Shown here: piece after piece, positions 1 to 12,400 of the stretch
Numbering within the stretch: the first letter of the stretch is position 1
Layout of the letters: each line of letters opens with the position of its first letter
Source: Amblyomma americanum
Lineage: Eukaryota > Arthropoda > Arachnida > Ixodida > Ixodidae
Assembly (NCBI RefSeq): GCF_052857255.1
Contig: NC_135497.1
Coordinates: forward strand, 120,170,744-120,234,743
Direction: 5' to 3'
Length of the DNA stretch: 64,000 nucleotides
The notes under the pieces: generated by a model
What the model saw: the letters and a program-made list of their open reading frames with translations, nothing else
Databases searched by the model: none
What the model was told of the DNA's origin: nothing
Made by a program: the position numbers and the translations under genes

Positions 1-2
1 AA

Positions 3-1079
3 GACCTGCAGAAGTTGTTAGACATATGCAGTACAGAGGGAGATAGATTAGGCTTCAAGTATAGTAAGGAAAAATCTGCAGTCATGACATTTAATGAAGA
101 GGGCGGCGAGCATAGAATACAGGAGTTCGTGCTAAAGGTAGTGAATGAGTACAAGTATCTTGGGGTGTGGATAAATAACAGTGTTGAGTATCTGACAGAG
201 CATGAAAAATATGTAATGTATAAAGCTAGTAGGAATGCAGCTGTCATGAAAAATAGGGCACTGTGGAATTACAATAGGTATGAGGTGGTAAGAGGGATCT
301 GGAAAGGGGTGATGGTCCCTAGCCTGACCTTCGGGAATGCGGTCCTGTGTATGAGGCCAGATGTTCAAGCAAGGCTGGAAATTAGGCAACGGGGAGTAGG
401 GAGGTTAGCTTTGGGAGCACATGGCAATACACCAAATCAGGGGGTACAGGGTGATATGGGATGGGCGTCTTTCGAGAGCAGAGAGGCTAGCAGTAAGATA
501 TCATTTGAGGAACGATTGAGAAGGATGGAGGAAAAGCGGTGGGCTAGGAAAGTTTTCAGATACCTGTATATAAAGAATGTTGACACGAAATGGAGAAAGC
601 GAACTAGAAAATTGACAAGCAAATATCTGGACAGCAGTAAGGGGGCAAATCAGCAATTATCGGTTAAGAAAAAGGTTAAAGGAACAGAGAGAGCTTTGTG
701 GAAAACAGGGATGCTGACGAAATCGGCACTAGAAACATACCGGACCTTTAAACAGGAAATTGTCAAAGAAAATATCTATGATAATTGTAGGGGAAGTTCT
801 TTGTTGTTTGAGGCCAGGACTGGAGTTTTGCGGACTAAGAAGTATAGAGTCAGGTACCAGGAGATAGACACTTTGTGCATTGCGTGCGGAGAGGAGGAGG
901 AAACGGCTGAACACTTGATACTTTTCTGTAAAGGGCTTCACCCTACAGTGGAAGGCAGCGGGGCTGACTTACCCAAGGCATTGGGGTTTAGGGATAGTGA
1001 AGGCAAAGTGGATTTTAAGAGGTTAGAAGTAACCAAGCGAAGGTTATCTGATTGGTGGCTAAAAGCAAGACAGGAGTAA
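3..1079 (+). pseudogene. C-terminal part of a non-LTR retrotransposon reverse transcriptase protein
   Basis: The frame is open from the window edge to a stop at 1079, so this is the last ~355 residues of a longer protein. Near the start it has the layout of the reverse transcriptase palm/thumb (a lysine-rich KSAVMTF stretch followed by YKYLGVWI, like the conserved K..x(M)xF and YLGxxI blocks of LINE proteins). Near the end it carries a Cys/His cluster, CIACGEEEETAEHLILFC, resembling the C-terminal zinc motif of many LINE ORF2 proteins. It is followed by a short 3' UTR and an ATCC repeat tail. The 5' part lies outside the window. The family (RTE, CR1 or other) cannot be settled from this piece. 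Confidence 0.8.
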
Positions 1080-1140
1080 AATTTCACAAGACATGGCTAG
1101 GTGGCTTGAGCCACCGCCCGATGTAAAGGGTTCAGCCGTA

Positions 1141-1159
1141 TCCATCCATCCATCCATCC
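1141..1159 (+). repeat. (ATCC)n tail of the LINE
   Basis: Four to five ATCC units stand directly at the end of the LINE 3' UTR. Short tandem tails in place of poly(A) are known for several non-LTR clades. Confidence 0.8.
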
Positions 1160-3077
1160 TGTTTCCGGTGCTTTGTTGTGCCTCAGTGATCTGCACCGGT
1201 TTTGGGGGCTAGCTTTAGTTGACAAAGCAACAAGCAGGTGCCTCTAGGTCAAAAATTTTCTGGTTCCGTTTCCGTTTTTGTTGTTTGTCTCGCTTGTGGC
1301 AGGCACTGCTCGTTGTTCTTTATTGTTCGGTGCCGCGACCAGGCGAGTACTGTGCTCTGCTAGTTCTTGACCACGTGCGCGGTGTTGGTGTTAAGAAAAT
1401 GCCGAAGTACAGAACTCTGACTCTCTGCCAGAAAGTGTGCCTAATTGAGGAGGCTGAAAAATGGACGAGCTCCAAAACGCAGTTGGCGGAAAAGCACAAG
1501 GTGCCTTTATCGACCCTTTCGACTATATTGAAAAATAAGACGAAGATCCTCGAGGCCTACGGGAAGACGCATTCGACGAAGCGGACAAGGATTCGTTTTC
1601 CTACGTATCCGGACGTTGAAGACGCCTTGATAAAGTGGCTTCAGCATGCAAATGCAGCACACCTGCATGTGAACGGCACGCTGCTGCGCGAAAAGGCCGA
1701 TGAGCTTGCACTGCGGCTGGGCCATGAAGCATTTAAGTGCAGCAACGGCTGGTTGTCCAGATTTAAAGACCGCAATAACCTCAAATTCGTGACAGTGTGC
1801 GGCGAAAGCGGGAGCGTCGACCCAAATGTTGTCGAGAATTGGAAAAGGCATACATTGGCTCCGCTGCTTCAGCAGTACGCGGAGGACGATGTTTACAACA
1901 TGGACGAGGCCGCATTGTTTTACAAAATGCTGCCTACGAAGACGTTTGCCCCAAAGGATGCGGTAGTCACGGGAAAAAAACAACCCAAGGACAGAATAAC
2001 CATTCTGTTTGGTGCGAATATGTCCGGCAGTCACAAACTGCCGCTGCTGATCATAGGAAAAGTGGAGAAGCCTCGGTGCTTCAAGAACGCACGACTTCCT
2101 CCTAAAGATGACGTGCTGTACAGAAGCAACAAAAAGGCTTGGATGACGGCAGCGCTGTTCGAGGAGTACGTGAGGCACCTTGACCGTAAGTTTGCTGCCG
2201 CGGGACGAAAAGTTGTTTTTGTTGTTGACAACTGCCCAGCCCACGCCGACATCCAGAACTTGACAGCAGTTAGGCTTGTCTTCCTGCCGCCGAATGTTAC
2301 AGCTCTGTCGCAGCCTATGGACCAAGGCGTTATTCTGCAAGCGAGGAAGATTTATCGCTGCCATTTACTTAAAAGGATCTTGTTGTGCTACGACAACAGT
2401 AAGCAATATTCCGTGGACCTACTGGGTGCCATTTGCCTAATCGTGTACGCCTGGAAGCAGGTGGAGGGAGATATGATCAGGCGTTGCTTTATGCACGCCG
2501 GTTTTTCCAAGCAACAAGATGTCAGTCCCGAGGATGCATCTGATGCCAGCTGCACACTGGATGATGAAGGAGAGTTATTGTGTGCGCGCATGACCGACTT
2601 CGACGAGAAAGCGGCGACGGGAGCAACGGATTGACCTTTGCGGACTATTTGAGCGCCGAACTTGATGCCCAAACGTCGTATGCCGACTTGGAAGGAGAAA
2701 TATGTGACAACGGGCCTTCCAGCGAAGTTGAAGGCGATGTTGAGCCCGCCCGAGCACCAGCTTTAGCTGCAGTCGTCGAGTCGCTGAACGTTGTGCACAG
2801 TTTTGTGGAGTGTAGCGGCGGTAACAGCGAATTGCTGCGCACTGTAAGCAGACTGGAGGACGCAGCCTACGGTGCGGCTAACTACCGCGCCAAGCAGTCG
2901 CGCATCGATGACTACTTCAAGTGACCGTTTTTCAGGCGAAATAAAGGCGCAGTATTGATACAGCCACGTTTTGTACGTTTATTTCTCGTTTTTCGTCCAT
3001 TTTTGATAATTCGAAAACCCGGTTAATTCGTTGATTTTTCGCGGTCCGACGGACTTCGAATTAACGAGGTTCCACTG
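1160..3077 (+). mobile_element. pogo/Tigger-type DNA transposon, right part
   Basis: The element carries a jerky/CENP-B-like DDE transposase and ends with a terminal repeat reading TTCGAATTAACGAGGTTCCA then CTG, followed by TA (3078-3079), the target dinucleotide of Tc1/mariner/pogo elements. The matching left terminal repeat is not in the window. The LINE at 1-1159 probably inserted into the 5' flank of the transposase gene and pushed the left end out of view. Confidence 0.8.
1399..2924 (+). pseudogene. pogo/Tigger (CENP-B/jerky-like) transposase, one frameshift
   Basis: The likely start is the ATG at 1399 (MPKYRTLTLCQKVCLIEEAE). The first ~65 residues form a psq-type helix-turn-helix. A CENP-B/Tc5-type DNA-binding domain follows (KWLQHANAAH, NGWLSRFKDR). 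The DDE catalytic core shows NMDEAALFYK (first Asp), VVDNCPAHA (second Asp) and LSQPMDQGVI (third Asp). The frame stops at 2634, while the C-terminal part continues in another frame from about 2610 to 2924 and ends KQSRIDDYFK, as such transposases often do. So one single-base indel near 2610-2634 separates the core from its tail. An AATAAA occurs at about 2940. Apart from that indel the catalytic region looks intact, which suggests a fairly young copy. Confidence 0.85.
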
Positions 3078-3213
3078 TATGTGACTAACCAGCAAACCAA
3101 GTTCAGTTTAGGATGCAAAACGTTTCACTGTTAGTAGAAAGACATAGAAGAACATAGAAGTGCAGTCAATCCACATCACAAATGGTGGAGTACTATAGCA
3201 TTAGCCTTTTTAC

Positions 3214-3436
3214 CTGTGATCTGTCCAAAAGCCTCTGAATGAAGCCTGCCTGGCACGGCTCCTTGGTGAGGGCACAAGAAAGCCACCACCGCCTGCACCC
3301 AGCAGTAGCTGGCCATGCACATATGGTTTTAGAAGCCCCATGAGGCGTGCGACGAATGATGGCTCACAGCCAACAGCCAGAATCTTTTTCAACTGCCAGT
3401 AATGGTCCAGCCACTTGCCAATTGCCTCAAGGTCCC
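3214..3436 (-). CDS. FCSK: FCSK exon 27, one-base frame break
   Basis: [20 protein letters not shown] then [20 protein letters not shown] and [13 protein letters not shown] match the C-terminal GHMP region, including the Gly-rich motif. Directly after GGGGFL the frame is lost, while [19 protein letters not shown] (family LTKEPQQKEALEAVLAK) continues in another frame, so one base is missing at about 3271-3277. Acceptor TTCCCACAG, donor GTAAAA. A final exon of about 35 residues should follow but was not found down to position 1. Confidence 0.85.
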
Positions 3437-6400
3437 CTGTGGGAAGATAGCCAAAGTAACTCAACAAGCAGGGCTTGTATGACCACCTGTAGTGATCTAC
3501 AATGCACTTTTACAGCTTGTTCACACTTTTTTTTTTCATTCCTTGCTATTCAAGGAGCTCATCAAACAGAAAGGTTGCTCTCTGTGTTCAAGCAGAGATA
3601 GCAACACTCTAAATAGAAAGTACGCAAAATGAATAGAGGACTTAATAAATAACAGTCAGGGAAGCTATGAGAAAAAAGAATACAAGACAACACAGTAAAC
3701 TACAAATGGTGGGTGTTTAACTTATGTGCACGCCACAAGCCTTGAAAAACATGCATAACTACAACAAAGGAGAAGAAATTGGAAACTTAACCTTAACACC
3801 ATGAACGACAAATGAAAATTTTTGCTATTATCAAACATTCCAATGATTTCAACTGCCCAGCTTAAGAAATAGTTGTCGTTGTTTTTAGACAGTAAACTGT
3901 GTGACCACCTGAAAATTTTAATTCAGCACCATGCGCTGGCTTATTCAGTTCCAATAAATGTCAAAAAGGGAAAAAAAAAATTCGACGCGACAAACACTTG
4001 TTTAAGTAACCGTCCATTAGCAAGAAACATCACACGCAAAGTGAAAAGAACACGCCATTAGTAGCTTGTTTCTGAAACAAGAAATGGCATGATGACCACA
4101 TCATATGACTAACATCAGGTTTCTTCTTGCATAGACAAAACTGCTACCATGCCCTAAAACACATTCCTGCAAATGGGCACAAGTAGCAAAGTAACAGCTG
4201 GAAAAACATAATCATATGCAGCTATGCCACATTTGAATGCAAACAGGGCCATGAAACCTGCATGTAAAAGGCATAACCAAAACATGTTCAGCATGAGAAA
4301 AATAAATAAAAGAAAAAGGCACTGAAACTTTCAGGCCAAACTTTTGTCACCAAAAGCCATGTAAACTTGAGCTTCAGAACTTTTGTCCTTTTGGCCTCAT
4401 AATTCAGCTGCCTAGCAAAACAACCCTGAAAATATGGCCACACACACAACCTTTGGCAACTGCTAAAGTGATCACAAGACTGTTGGGATTAGAGTTAACC
4501 TTGCCTTGTAGGAAAGATTCTTTTACACTTGTCTTGCACAGGTGAAGAAGTTCTTGAAGCATGATACAACTTTGGTTTCTCTGGTGTACCAGTTCCGGAT
4601 GACAGTCTGGATGATGACATTCATTTACCAGTAAGTTGCAAGCACCAGAAAATGTATACCGCCACTATTCACTGCAGCTTCAAGTGCTACTGACAGTACC
4701 ATGAGCATTAATATGTACACATACACTAAAAGAAGTCTATAGTTTCGCAGTGAAATGCTGTCTACTAATAACTTGAAAGAGGAACAGTTCTAAAGTACAG
4801 GCTTCAGCACCAAAATCTGCTGCACTAACAAAGGAAGGTACATCAATACAGATTTTGGCGCTAAAATCTGCTAGACTAACTAAACTTGAGACCACATAGC
4901 TGTAGGCTACTTGTAAGGCATTACTGAAGCAAAGGGCTACAACAGAGAACAACAGAGGAAGAGGCTCATATTTGTTCTGTGGAACGGCACACAGCTAAAG
5001 AAAGGAAGAAGGAAGAGAAGAAGGACAAACACAGCGCTGTGCAGAAAAATATGAGCATCAATCAAGAATACCAACTAGCCAAGAACTCACTCTACTGAAG
5101 AACAGAGGAAGATATAACTATCACATGGTTGCACGTTTTTGCGTCATACCATGCAGTTGTGGTTCTTCATTTTATTACTGTTAGTTTTATTACAGCTAAA
5201 TATCCAATAACTGTTTTAATCGTTCAGTTTAAAAGAAAAATTCAAGTCAACTGCTTTCTTCTGGGCGAGTTCACAAGGAAGGCATAAGATGCAGATACAG
5301 TAGACTCCCGTTAAGACAAACCCAGTTAAGAAGAATTCTCAGATAAGATGAACAAGTGAGATCACTTGGTTGGTTTCCCCTAGGTAAATTTGAATAGTGC
5401 AAGGGAACGAACACAGGAAGACAGAAAGATAGCAAGAGCGCCTCATGGTAGAGCACCTGCCTTGGCTTCGGGAGGTGGTGGGTTCGACTCCCGCTGTCGG
5501 CCAGGTACCCACTAGTTTCCACAAAATGGGTACAAGCTATGCCCCAGCCTGGTGCTCGGCTTACTAGGGTTGCATGGCTTGGAACTCAATAATATATACA
5601 GGGAAAGGCACAACCTGGAGAGCTCGTCAGTAGGAACAGATATCTTCGGAACGGCGACGAAAGTTGTACTAAGCTTGCACAGCCCCTTCCTACACAAGGG
5701 CTATTGCATCACAGCCAACAACTTTTACACATCTCCGGAACTGGTTGACTTCTTGCAGAAGAGATCTACCGATATCTATGGCGCAACACGAGTGACTCGC
5801 AAAGACCTTCCTCCTGGTTTATCTAGGGGAAATCTCAAATAAGGAGAGATACATGCCTTTCAACGGGGCAAGTGTTTGGCTATACAATGGATGAATAAAA
5901 GGCTGGTAACGGCTTTATCCACTGTACACAGTGCTGAAATAGTGCCATTCATTGACAAAATGGGCAACCAAACCACGAGCCAGAAGTTATCATGAATTGC
6001 AACCATACAATGGGAGGAGTCGACAGGACAGATGAAATGCTGGCCAGCTATTCAGTGCCATGGAAATGAAAGAAGATCTTCCAACAATTATTGGATGAGG
6101 CGACCTACAATTCATTCGTCCTCTATCAGAAAGCAGGAGGCAGAGCATTTTATCTGGAGTACCGGCTGCAACTTGTTGAGGAGACCATCAGCAAGTACTC
6201 AAATAACAGCAGTGCCAAGAAGAAAGGACAGCCAGGACGTCCCCTGAAGTAGTTGGGTGAGAGCCACTCTCCGTTCCACAACCCGCCAACAGAGAAGAAG
6301 AAAGAACCAACAGGCCGCTGTGTATAGTGTGCTACATGAGGCAAGATGCAAAAATCTGTAAGGAAATGCGGATCAGGCACAGGTGGTGCCAGAAGGCCCT

Positions 6401-9400
6401 CTGCGCCGTGCCATGCTTTGAACGCTATCATACAGATGGCGGACTCATCTAGTTTGAAGGCAACTATGAAGCAATTGTGAATTTTTTGCACGGCAATTCT
6501 AAGCCAACACATTCTGGAATTTGAAGAATTTATTTTTTTATATGATAATGCACCTAAAAGGCCTTCAGTACGGAGTATTAAACGGGGGGGGGGGGGGGGG
6601 GGGGGGCAAGTAATGACTAATAAAAGATTATTACTGCCGTAAATTGTTTCTGTAAATATTAGGGGTGTGCGAATATTCGAAATTTCGAATACGAATTGTC
6701 GAATATGTTTCATATTCGGTTCATATTCGTATTCGAGAACTGATATTCGTGAATTTCCGAATATTCAAAAATTCCCGAATACTTGGCAGCGATCGTATAC
6801 CGCGCCGACTTTCGTAAATCTGATTGTTGCAAAAGCGCAATATCTGGGCAAATTATCCGAATATAGAGTTTAAAGTTCCAGGAAAACAATATAAAGGCCC
6901 TGTTCTCTTTCTTCTCCGTCGTTTATCGCGTGGACCGATCGCATTGCGATGCCGCTAGGCTTGACCTTGTGCGCAATTACGCAAGTGGGCTTTCCCACAT
7001 ACCACGCCTGCTGCGAACATGGGGAACGACCCGCTTCTAACAATTGCAACGCAAAGGCGCGTTTATTTTTTTATCCTTCCGTAATATGTTATCTAATTAG
7101 TGCCCATACCCATGGCATTCGTTCTGTCACCTTAACTCTCTGAGCGTGACCACCGCCATCTTGTTTTGGTCAACTGCGCTATGCGGGAAAGCGTGCTTGC
7201 GGAATTTCGCGTGAGGCTCCCAAGGGGGCGAGTCGAGGTGTCACAACAGGGCAAGCGATCCTGTAAAAATCCCGCGTATTGCATAGTGTACTGTAACCCA
7301 TGCACTTCTTAAGTGGGCCTAAGGACAGGCGTGACAATGTTCGGAGGGCCCCTGTCAAAAAAAAAAAAAAATAACCTGACCGCGTAGTTTTGGTTTCTAA
7401 GGTTGGCCACTCGCCCATTGCAATGGCAGCTGTCGGCCCGCGCGTTCGCCAGTAGTCCAATCTCAGCACCGTGCCGCTTTCAGACGCTGACTGACACGTC
7501 GCTCGTCATTTCTTTTCCTTTTTTAGAAACAGTATCGCCATTCCGACGTCAATGCGCGTTCCCATCTCGCTTATCTCGCGATGTCTTCCAGCACGCCGAA
7601 ACTCTGTGCTCGTCACGGGATTACAGGTGTTTGCACGATAGAGCCGCCTCATAAGACTACCGCACTTTCGGTATTTCGGGGGCGCGGGGCATTTTGTAAA
7701 TCGACCTTCAAATAACTTGGGCATTTCTGTCGGTTCTTTGAACTCCGAATTAATGAGGTTTTACTAGCCATCATGTTATTTTTGTTTCCAGTCTTGTCAT
7801 GTTATGTATTGCATTTTGCCTTACCACATTACAGGTTGGATACTGTTATGCAGTTCAATAAAGTAGTATACATTTTTGCACACATCATGTTTTTTTTTTA
7901 TATGGTGCTCAGGCAGTCTAGTTTAGTTTATTTCAGTTGCAAAGGCCATACACTATTTTGAAAAATATATGAGCAACAATTTTTGCTTGTTTATCTTTTC
8001 AGAATTTATTTTTTGTGCTGACCAGATATTCGATATTCGAAGCCATTTTTTCTTCATATTCGTATTCGATTCGTATTCGAAAATTTCGATATTCGCACAC
8101 CCATAGTAAATATTTTTAGGCTTTAAACATTTTACTGAAGCATTTCACATCAGAAAAAAATTTGGCAATTTTGGAACGTACATTTTTATTTAATTGGCCC
8201 TTAAGGGGTTAAAAACTCTAGGGTCATATTTTCAACAGATGCGGCATCGCAACATGCATTACTGCAGGGCAGAGATGGCCAGATATTGGCGCAGCACACA
8301 TATTTGCCTGCGGCGTGCGGAAAGGCGCATGGTGTGCCTGCTTGTGGCGTTGGTATTAGCTATGCTGCCGAAGGAGCGAGATAAGAGACACACGGCTACT
8401 CTCCCGGGCACCTTCGAAGCGCTTGGAGCAGGATGGAAATCAAGAGTAAGAAACACAAACACAATTAAATAGCAGCCACTGTAGGATACAGTGAGAAAAA
8501 CGAGCCGGTGAAAAAAGAAAATTAGACCAATGTCATTTTCAAGTAGGATGAAGCGAGTTTGTTTCATGCCCCCACCCTTTTAGCTCACTTCATGCATAGT
8601 GCCATACATGCTATTTGCACATATCCTCTCTCTGAGAAGCTATTTTATTCATTGTTTTCATGTAATATACATGTGCACACATCTAGTCTCGTGAAATGTT
8701 TAGGGGAATCCCCCAAGGTGGAGTAAATTTGTAATAAGGAAGTAATTACTCATTGGCATCCACCCAAGTGCAGCCATACGGCTACAAAGGAAAGCTATAC
8801 AGCTTTGTCAGAAGCTTCGTAGTGAAAGAAAAATTCGTCCTGGATGGATTGGGTGGATGCTATACGAGTAATTACTCCCTTGTTACATCTAGCCTGCTGA
8901 CGTATCTTTTTTAAGGGCACTTCTGTTAAAACTAACTTCTAATAAAACAAATGTTCTGGTCTCTTCAAGTTTGTCTTAAAGAGAGTCTACTGTATAAACG
9001 TTTAAATATGATTTTTTTTTTACCTCAAGTTTTCCAGTATGATCTATATGTGGGTGGTACAACGTGAAGGAGACGAACGACAAAGAAGAAGACATGGATG
9101 AGCGCTCGTCCGTGTCGTCCGTTTCGCGCTGTACCACACACAATGAACTACTGCATTACAACTCACCCAGCTATCTGTCCTTCTTCACAGTACAACCTAT
9201 GCCTGCATTTATTGTGATAATTTTGTATGATGTGTTTTATGTTGTGTTATTCAATGCACTGCGTTTGCATTCTCCACATTTAAATTGTATCAGTTACACT
9301 GTGTGCTACAAGTGTTCATGAAATTAAACATTAATGCTTATTAGTCCCACTGCTTGTACTAATTCTAACATTTTTTATGTGCCAGCACGTTTTTTTTTTA

Positions 9401-12400
9401 TGTTTCTACTTACCGTGCACTTCAAGCAAATTTGTACATCACCCTTCTTTTAGATGCAGACGTAAACACCCCCTCCCACTTCTACTCGACTCCCTGCAAT
9501 AGCACATGTAAGGTGTAATAAAACAATAAACTATACCTGAAGCAAGTTCTTGGCTAGTCGGACTTTTCCAGTGTAGAGAAGAAGAAAATGGTTGCTTAGG
9601 CGATGACAAAACTCCAACGAAAGTGGCAGAATTTCGACATCCACATGAAGTGGCAGATGAGGCTGTGAGGAGCCATGCACAAGTCCACCAGTCACTCCTC
9701 CCACTTGATCTTGCCAGCCACCTCCCGTCGTTAGGAGTTGTTCTACATGCAACACCTATTAAAGGGAAAACCATGTTATGTTTTGAATGCCTGGCCAAAA
9801 GCTCCACAAAAATATGGTGATATATTTGGCTCATGGAAAAAGGATTATTGCCTCAAAAGCCTTTAAAGACAAAAGAAAACAAAGGAAAGAAAATTTTACC
9901 TCCTTTAATTACTGTACATTACACTGTAGGCAGAAACCAAGCTTATCTCGGGACAGTCGATGCAAAAAACAGTGCTACCAGAACATCATCTATGGCAAGA
10001 AGAATTTCCAGAATTTCCTCACAATTTCTTTGCACGAGGATAGGGGCTAGATCATGCCTCATATTGTGACAATTATGCATGCGGTGTGTCCAGAAACAAA
10101 TGAGAATTAGAATGCTATGTCTTTGAGACTTTTTACCCAGCAAGAAATGTAGAAAAACTCCTAGGTTTTCTCCCTTATGTTAGGTGCCCCCGAGTGCTAG
10201 CTGACCTGGTGTTGCTGCTTATTGCTCGTCTGTTTTTTTTTCTTGTTTGTGGGCATGCCAAATTGTTTGCTTCTGCATGGCCCACAGCTGAATTTAGGGA
10301 GGCCAGAAGAGGGCATTTGCACAGCCAAAATGTCGTGTTCTTGGCATGGTGGCTGCAGTGGGTTATGCAGCTCATGCGCTTCGTTTCCTCCTGAAAGATG
10401 CGGGTTCGATCTCGGCCGCGACTCCGACGTGTATCCTTAGTTCCCCTCGAAGCCACGGTGAGAGTTTGGATGAAAACAAAGAGTGGTATAAAATGACGAG
10501 CTAGCATTGAGGTTCACAGAAGCTGTGAGGTGCTTTCACTAAGTGTGCACTACTTTTTAGGCACGGACGAATGCAGAGCGATTCATCATAAGAGAAGTGT
10601 ATCATGCCACCATATGTCATTATTACTTCTCAAAGTCTCGAGTCACAGGAAGAAAATGTGGCAAAAGGTAAAATGAAGTGCAGGAGCATTGCTTGCTATG
10701 TATGAAACAAAGTATAGTCATACTGCACAATGGAAAACCATACAGTGGGCAAACAGCAGACAAGCAGACAGAGAACCACTGCACAACCATGAAAAGGAAC
10801 GAGAAATAAGCAATTTGAAATGACAACGGGCTAGGCGCAAACACTTTGTCTCCATAAGCCTTCATATGTGGGCAGCACTTGCTGCAGGGCACACACAGGC
10901 CGTGTCACCCATCACAGCCACTCCACCAGAAGTACTGGGTAGCAGCTGTGAAAGTGCCATCTTCTAGCCTCTTACGATTCAGCAGTGTAGCCTGCGAAAG
11001 CAAGCAATACGACATGCATGCGAGCAATGCAATAAAAATGTGCATGTGTGAGCGCTGGTCCGAATGCCAAAGAACAAGCATTAGATGGTATGGTGATGCA
11101 TTTTGGCATGTGCTATTGTGGTTTGCAAAATATTTTTTCTCACAATATATGTTAGCAACTTTTTCTGCTCCATTTGGTGCTTCTAGGTGTTGAGATGGTT
11201 ATTATGTGGCATACTGTTTAAATGCTTTGCTAATTTTTTTGTATCTTTGTATATCTTTTATGCATGCCTTTCTCGTAGTTCACGAATGCAAACCAATACA
11301 TCTCCCTCTTCTGTAATGTCTTCGAATCCTTAAGGAAACTATAAATTAAATGAAGAAAAATGCAGGCTAGTTCAGAGAAAGTGTATGGAAAAATTGTGCG
11401 AAAAATGGGTAACAGTGCATCAGATTATTTAGCAAGTGAGCCACACTCCATGAGTGGAATGATGAGGTTGAAGAACGCCAGGTGGTCGAAATAATCCGGA
11501 GTACTCCACTGCGGCGTCCTTCAAAGCCTGAGTCGCTTCGGGGCGTACCCCATGAAACCAAACCAGTCTTCTTGAGGCGAGATTATGAGGCTGTGAGGTA
11601 CTATGCAGACTGTCTCTTCATCTCAGATTCCTACCCAAGACTTGTGCAAGTAAATTGTGAATGAAATCAGTGTTGTTGCTTGTGACTCTTGCAAAACCTT
11701 TCACAAGAAATTTATATCAAATTGGCAAACTGAAGATGGAGGTTTACTAGGAAGTTTTGGATCATTTGAGGAAGGAAGACAGGTATGCATATGCTTGGTG
11801 AAATAACCATTTCATGCAGTCTTCATCATGATAATGTAGAAATTTGTGCTTCACTGATATAGTTTTTGCTAGAAGGTCAGCTTCACTGGTTTCAAATACA
11901 TCCTAAAGGCCAGACTCGGCTCCATGAAATTTTCTTCCAGAAGCTGAGGACACTCGAAAGGGCACCATTTCAACATTGTGGCCAATAGACAAGAGCCATG
12001 ACACAGTTCCTGAACACAGTCGTAGCTGAAAATTTTCAGCAAGGCTAATAAGAAAGCACTGAAAACATTGCATGCACTCTCAAGTATCAAACCTAGAGAA
12101 ACATAACATCAATCTGCAAAATAACAGCTCTTAAATGAAATTCTCATCACCTACTGGGCACACCTCTTACATTTGAAACACAGCTCTAGCACACAAGGTG
12201 TAATGAAAACAATACAAAAATTAAATCTCACTTACACAGTGAATGACAGCTTGTTTGTCGAATGTTTGCCCAACTGCTGTCCAGAGCGCTGCCACAATAG
12301 CTGCAGCCAGTATGCTACTTGTTCCCAAGCCTGTAGTAACCAAGCAATAAAGTTCTAGAAATAATCAAGTATACTTCAAGTTTATACAAGAAAGAAAAGA

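Larger units (their letters stand above)
1..1159 (+). mobile_element. 3' end of a non-LTR retrotransposon (LINE)
   Basis: It comprises the reverse transcriptase tail, a short GC-rich 3' UTR (GGTGGCTTGAGCCACC is a small palindrome at about 1100) and a terminal ATCC tandem tail. The tail abuts transposon sequence at 1160, which is what an insertion into the 5' part of the Tigger element would give. The 5' end is outside the window. Confidence 0.75.
5298..8992. mobile_element. TA-flanked element with pogo-like terminal repeats, containing other elements
   Basis: The left end CAGTAGACTCCCGTTAAGAC is matched by the inverted right end CAGTAGACTCTCTTTAAGAC (read from 8992 leftward). Both ends are bordered by TA (5296-5297 and 8993-8994). 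The termini look like those of pogo/Tigger elements, but no transposase of that type is seen inside. The interior holds a SINE head, a piggyBac relic and a hAT element, so it is a nested cluster in FCSK intron 25. Confidence 0.7.
9756..12235. other. FCSK intron 24
   Basis: Intron between exons 24 and 25. It contains two SINE pieces (about 10343-10430 and 11478-11570). The rest is AT-rich with no recognised gene. Confidence 0.5.

Noticed and set aside
1507..2364. 285-codon open frame on the minus strand
   Set aside because: It is the antisense of the Tigger transposase and has no family motif.
5438..5505. A genuine tRNA gene
   Set aside because: A and B boxes are present, but the acceptor arms do not pair and it sits in repeat sequence, so a SINE head is the better reading.
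6150..6713. 187-codon minus-strand frame
   Set aside because: Antisense to the piggyBac relic and running through a poly(G) tract that translates as polyproline.
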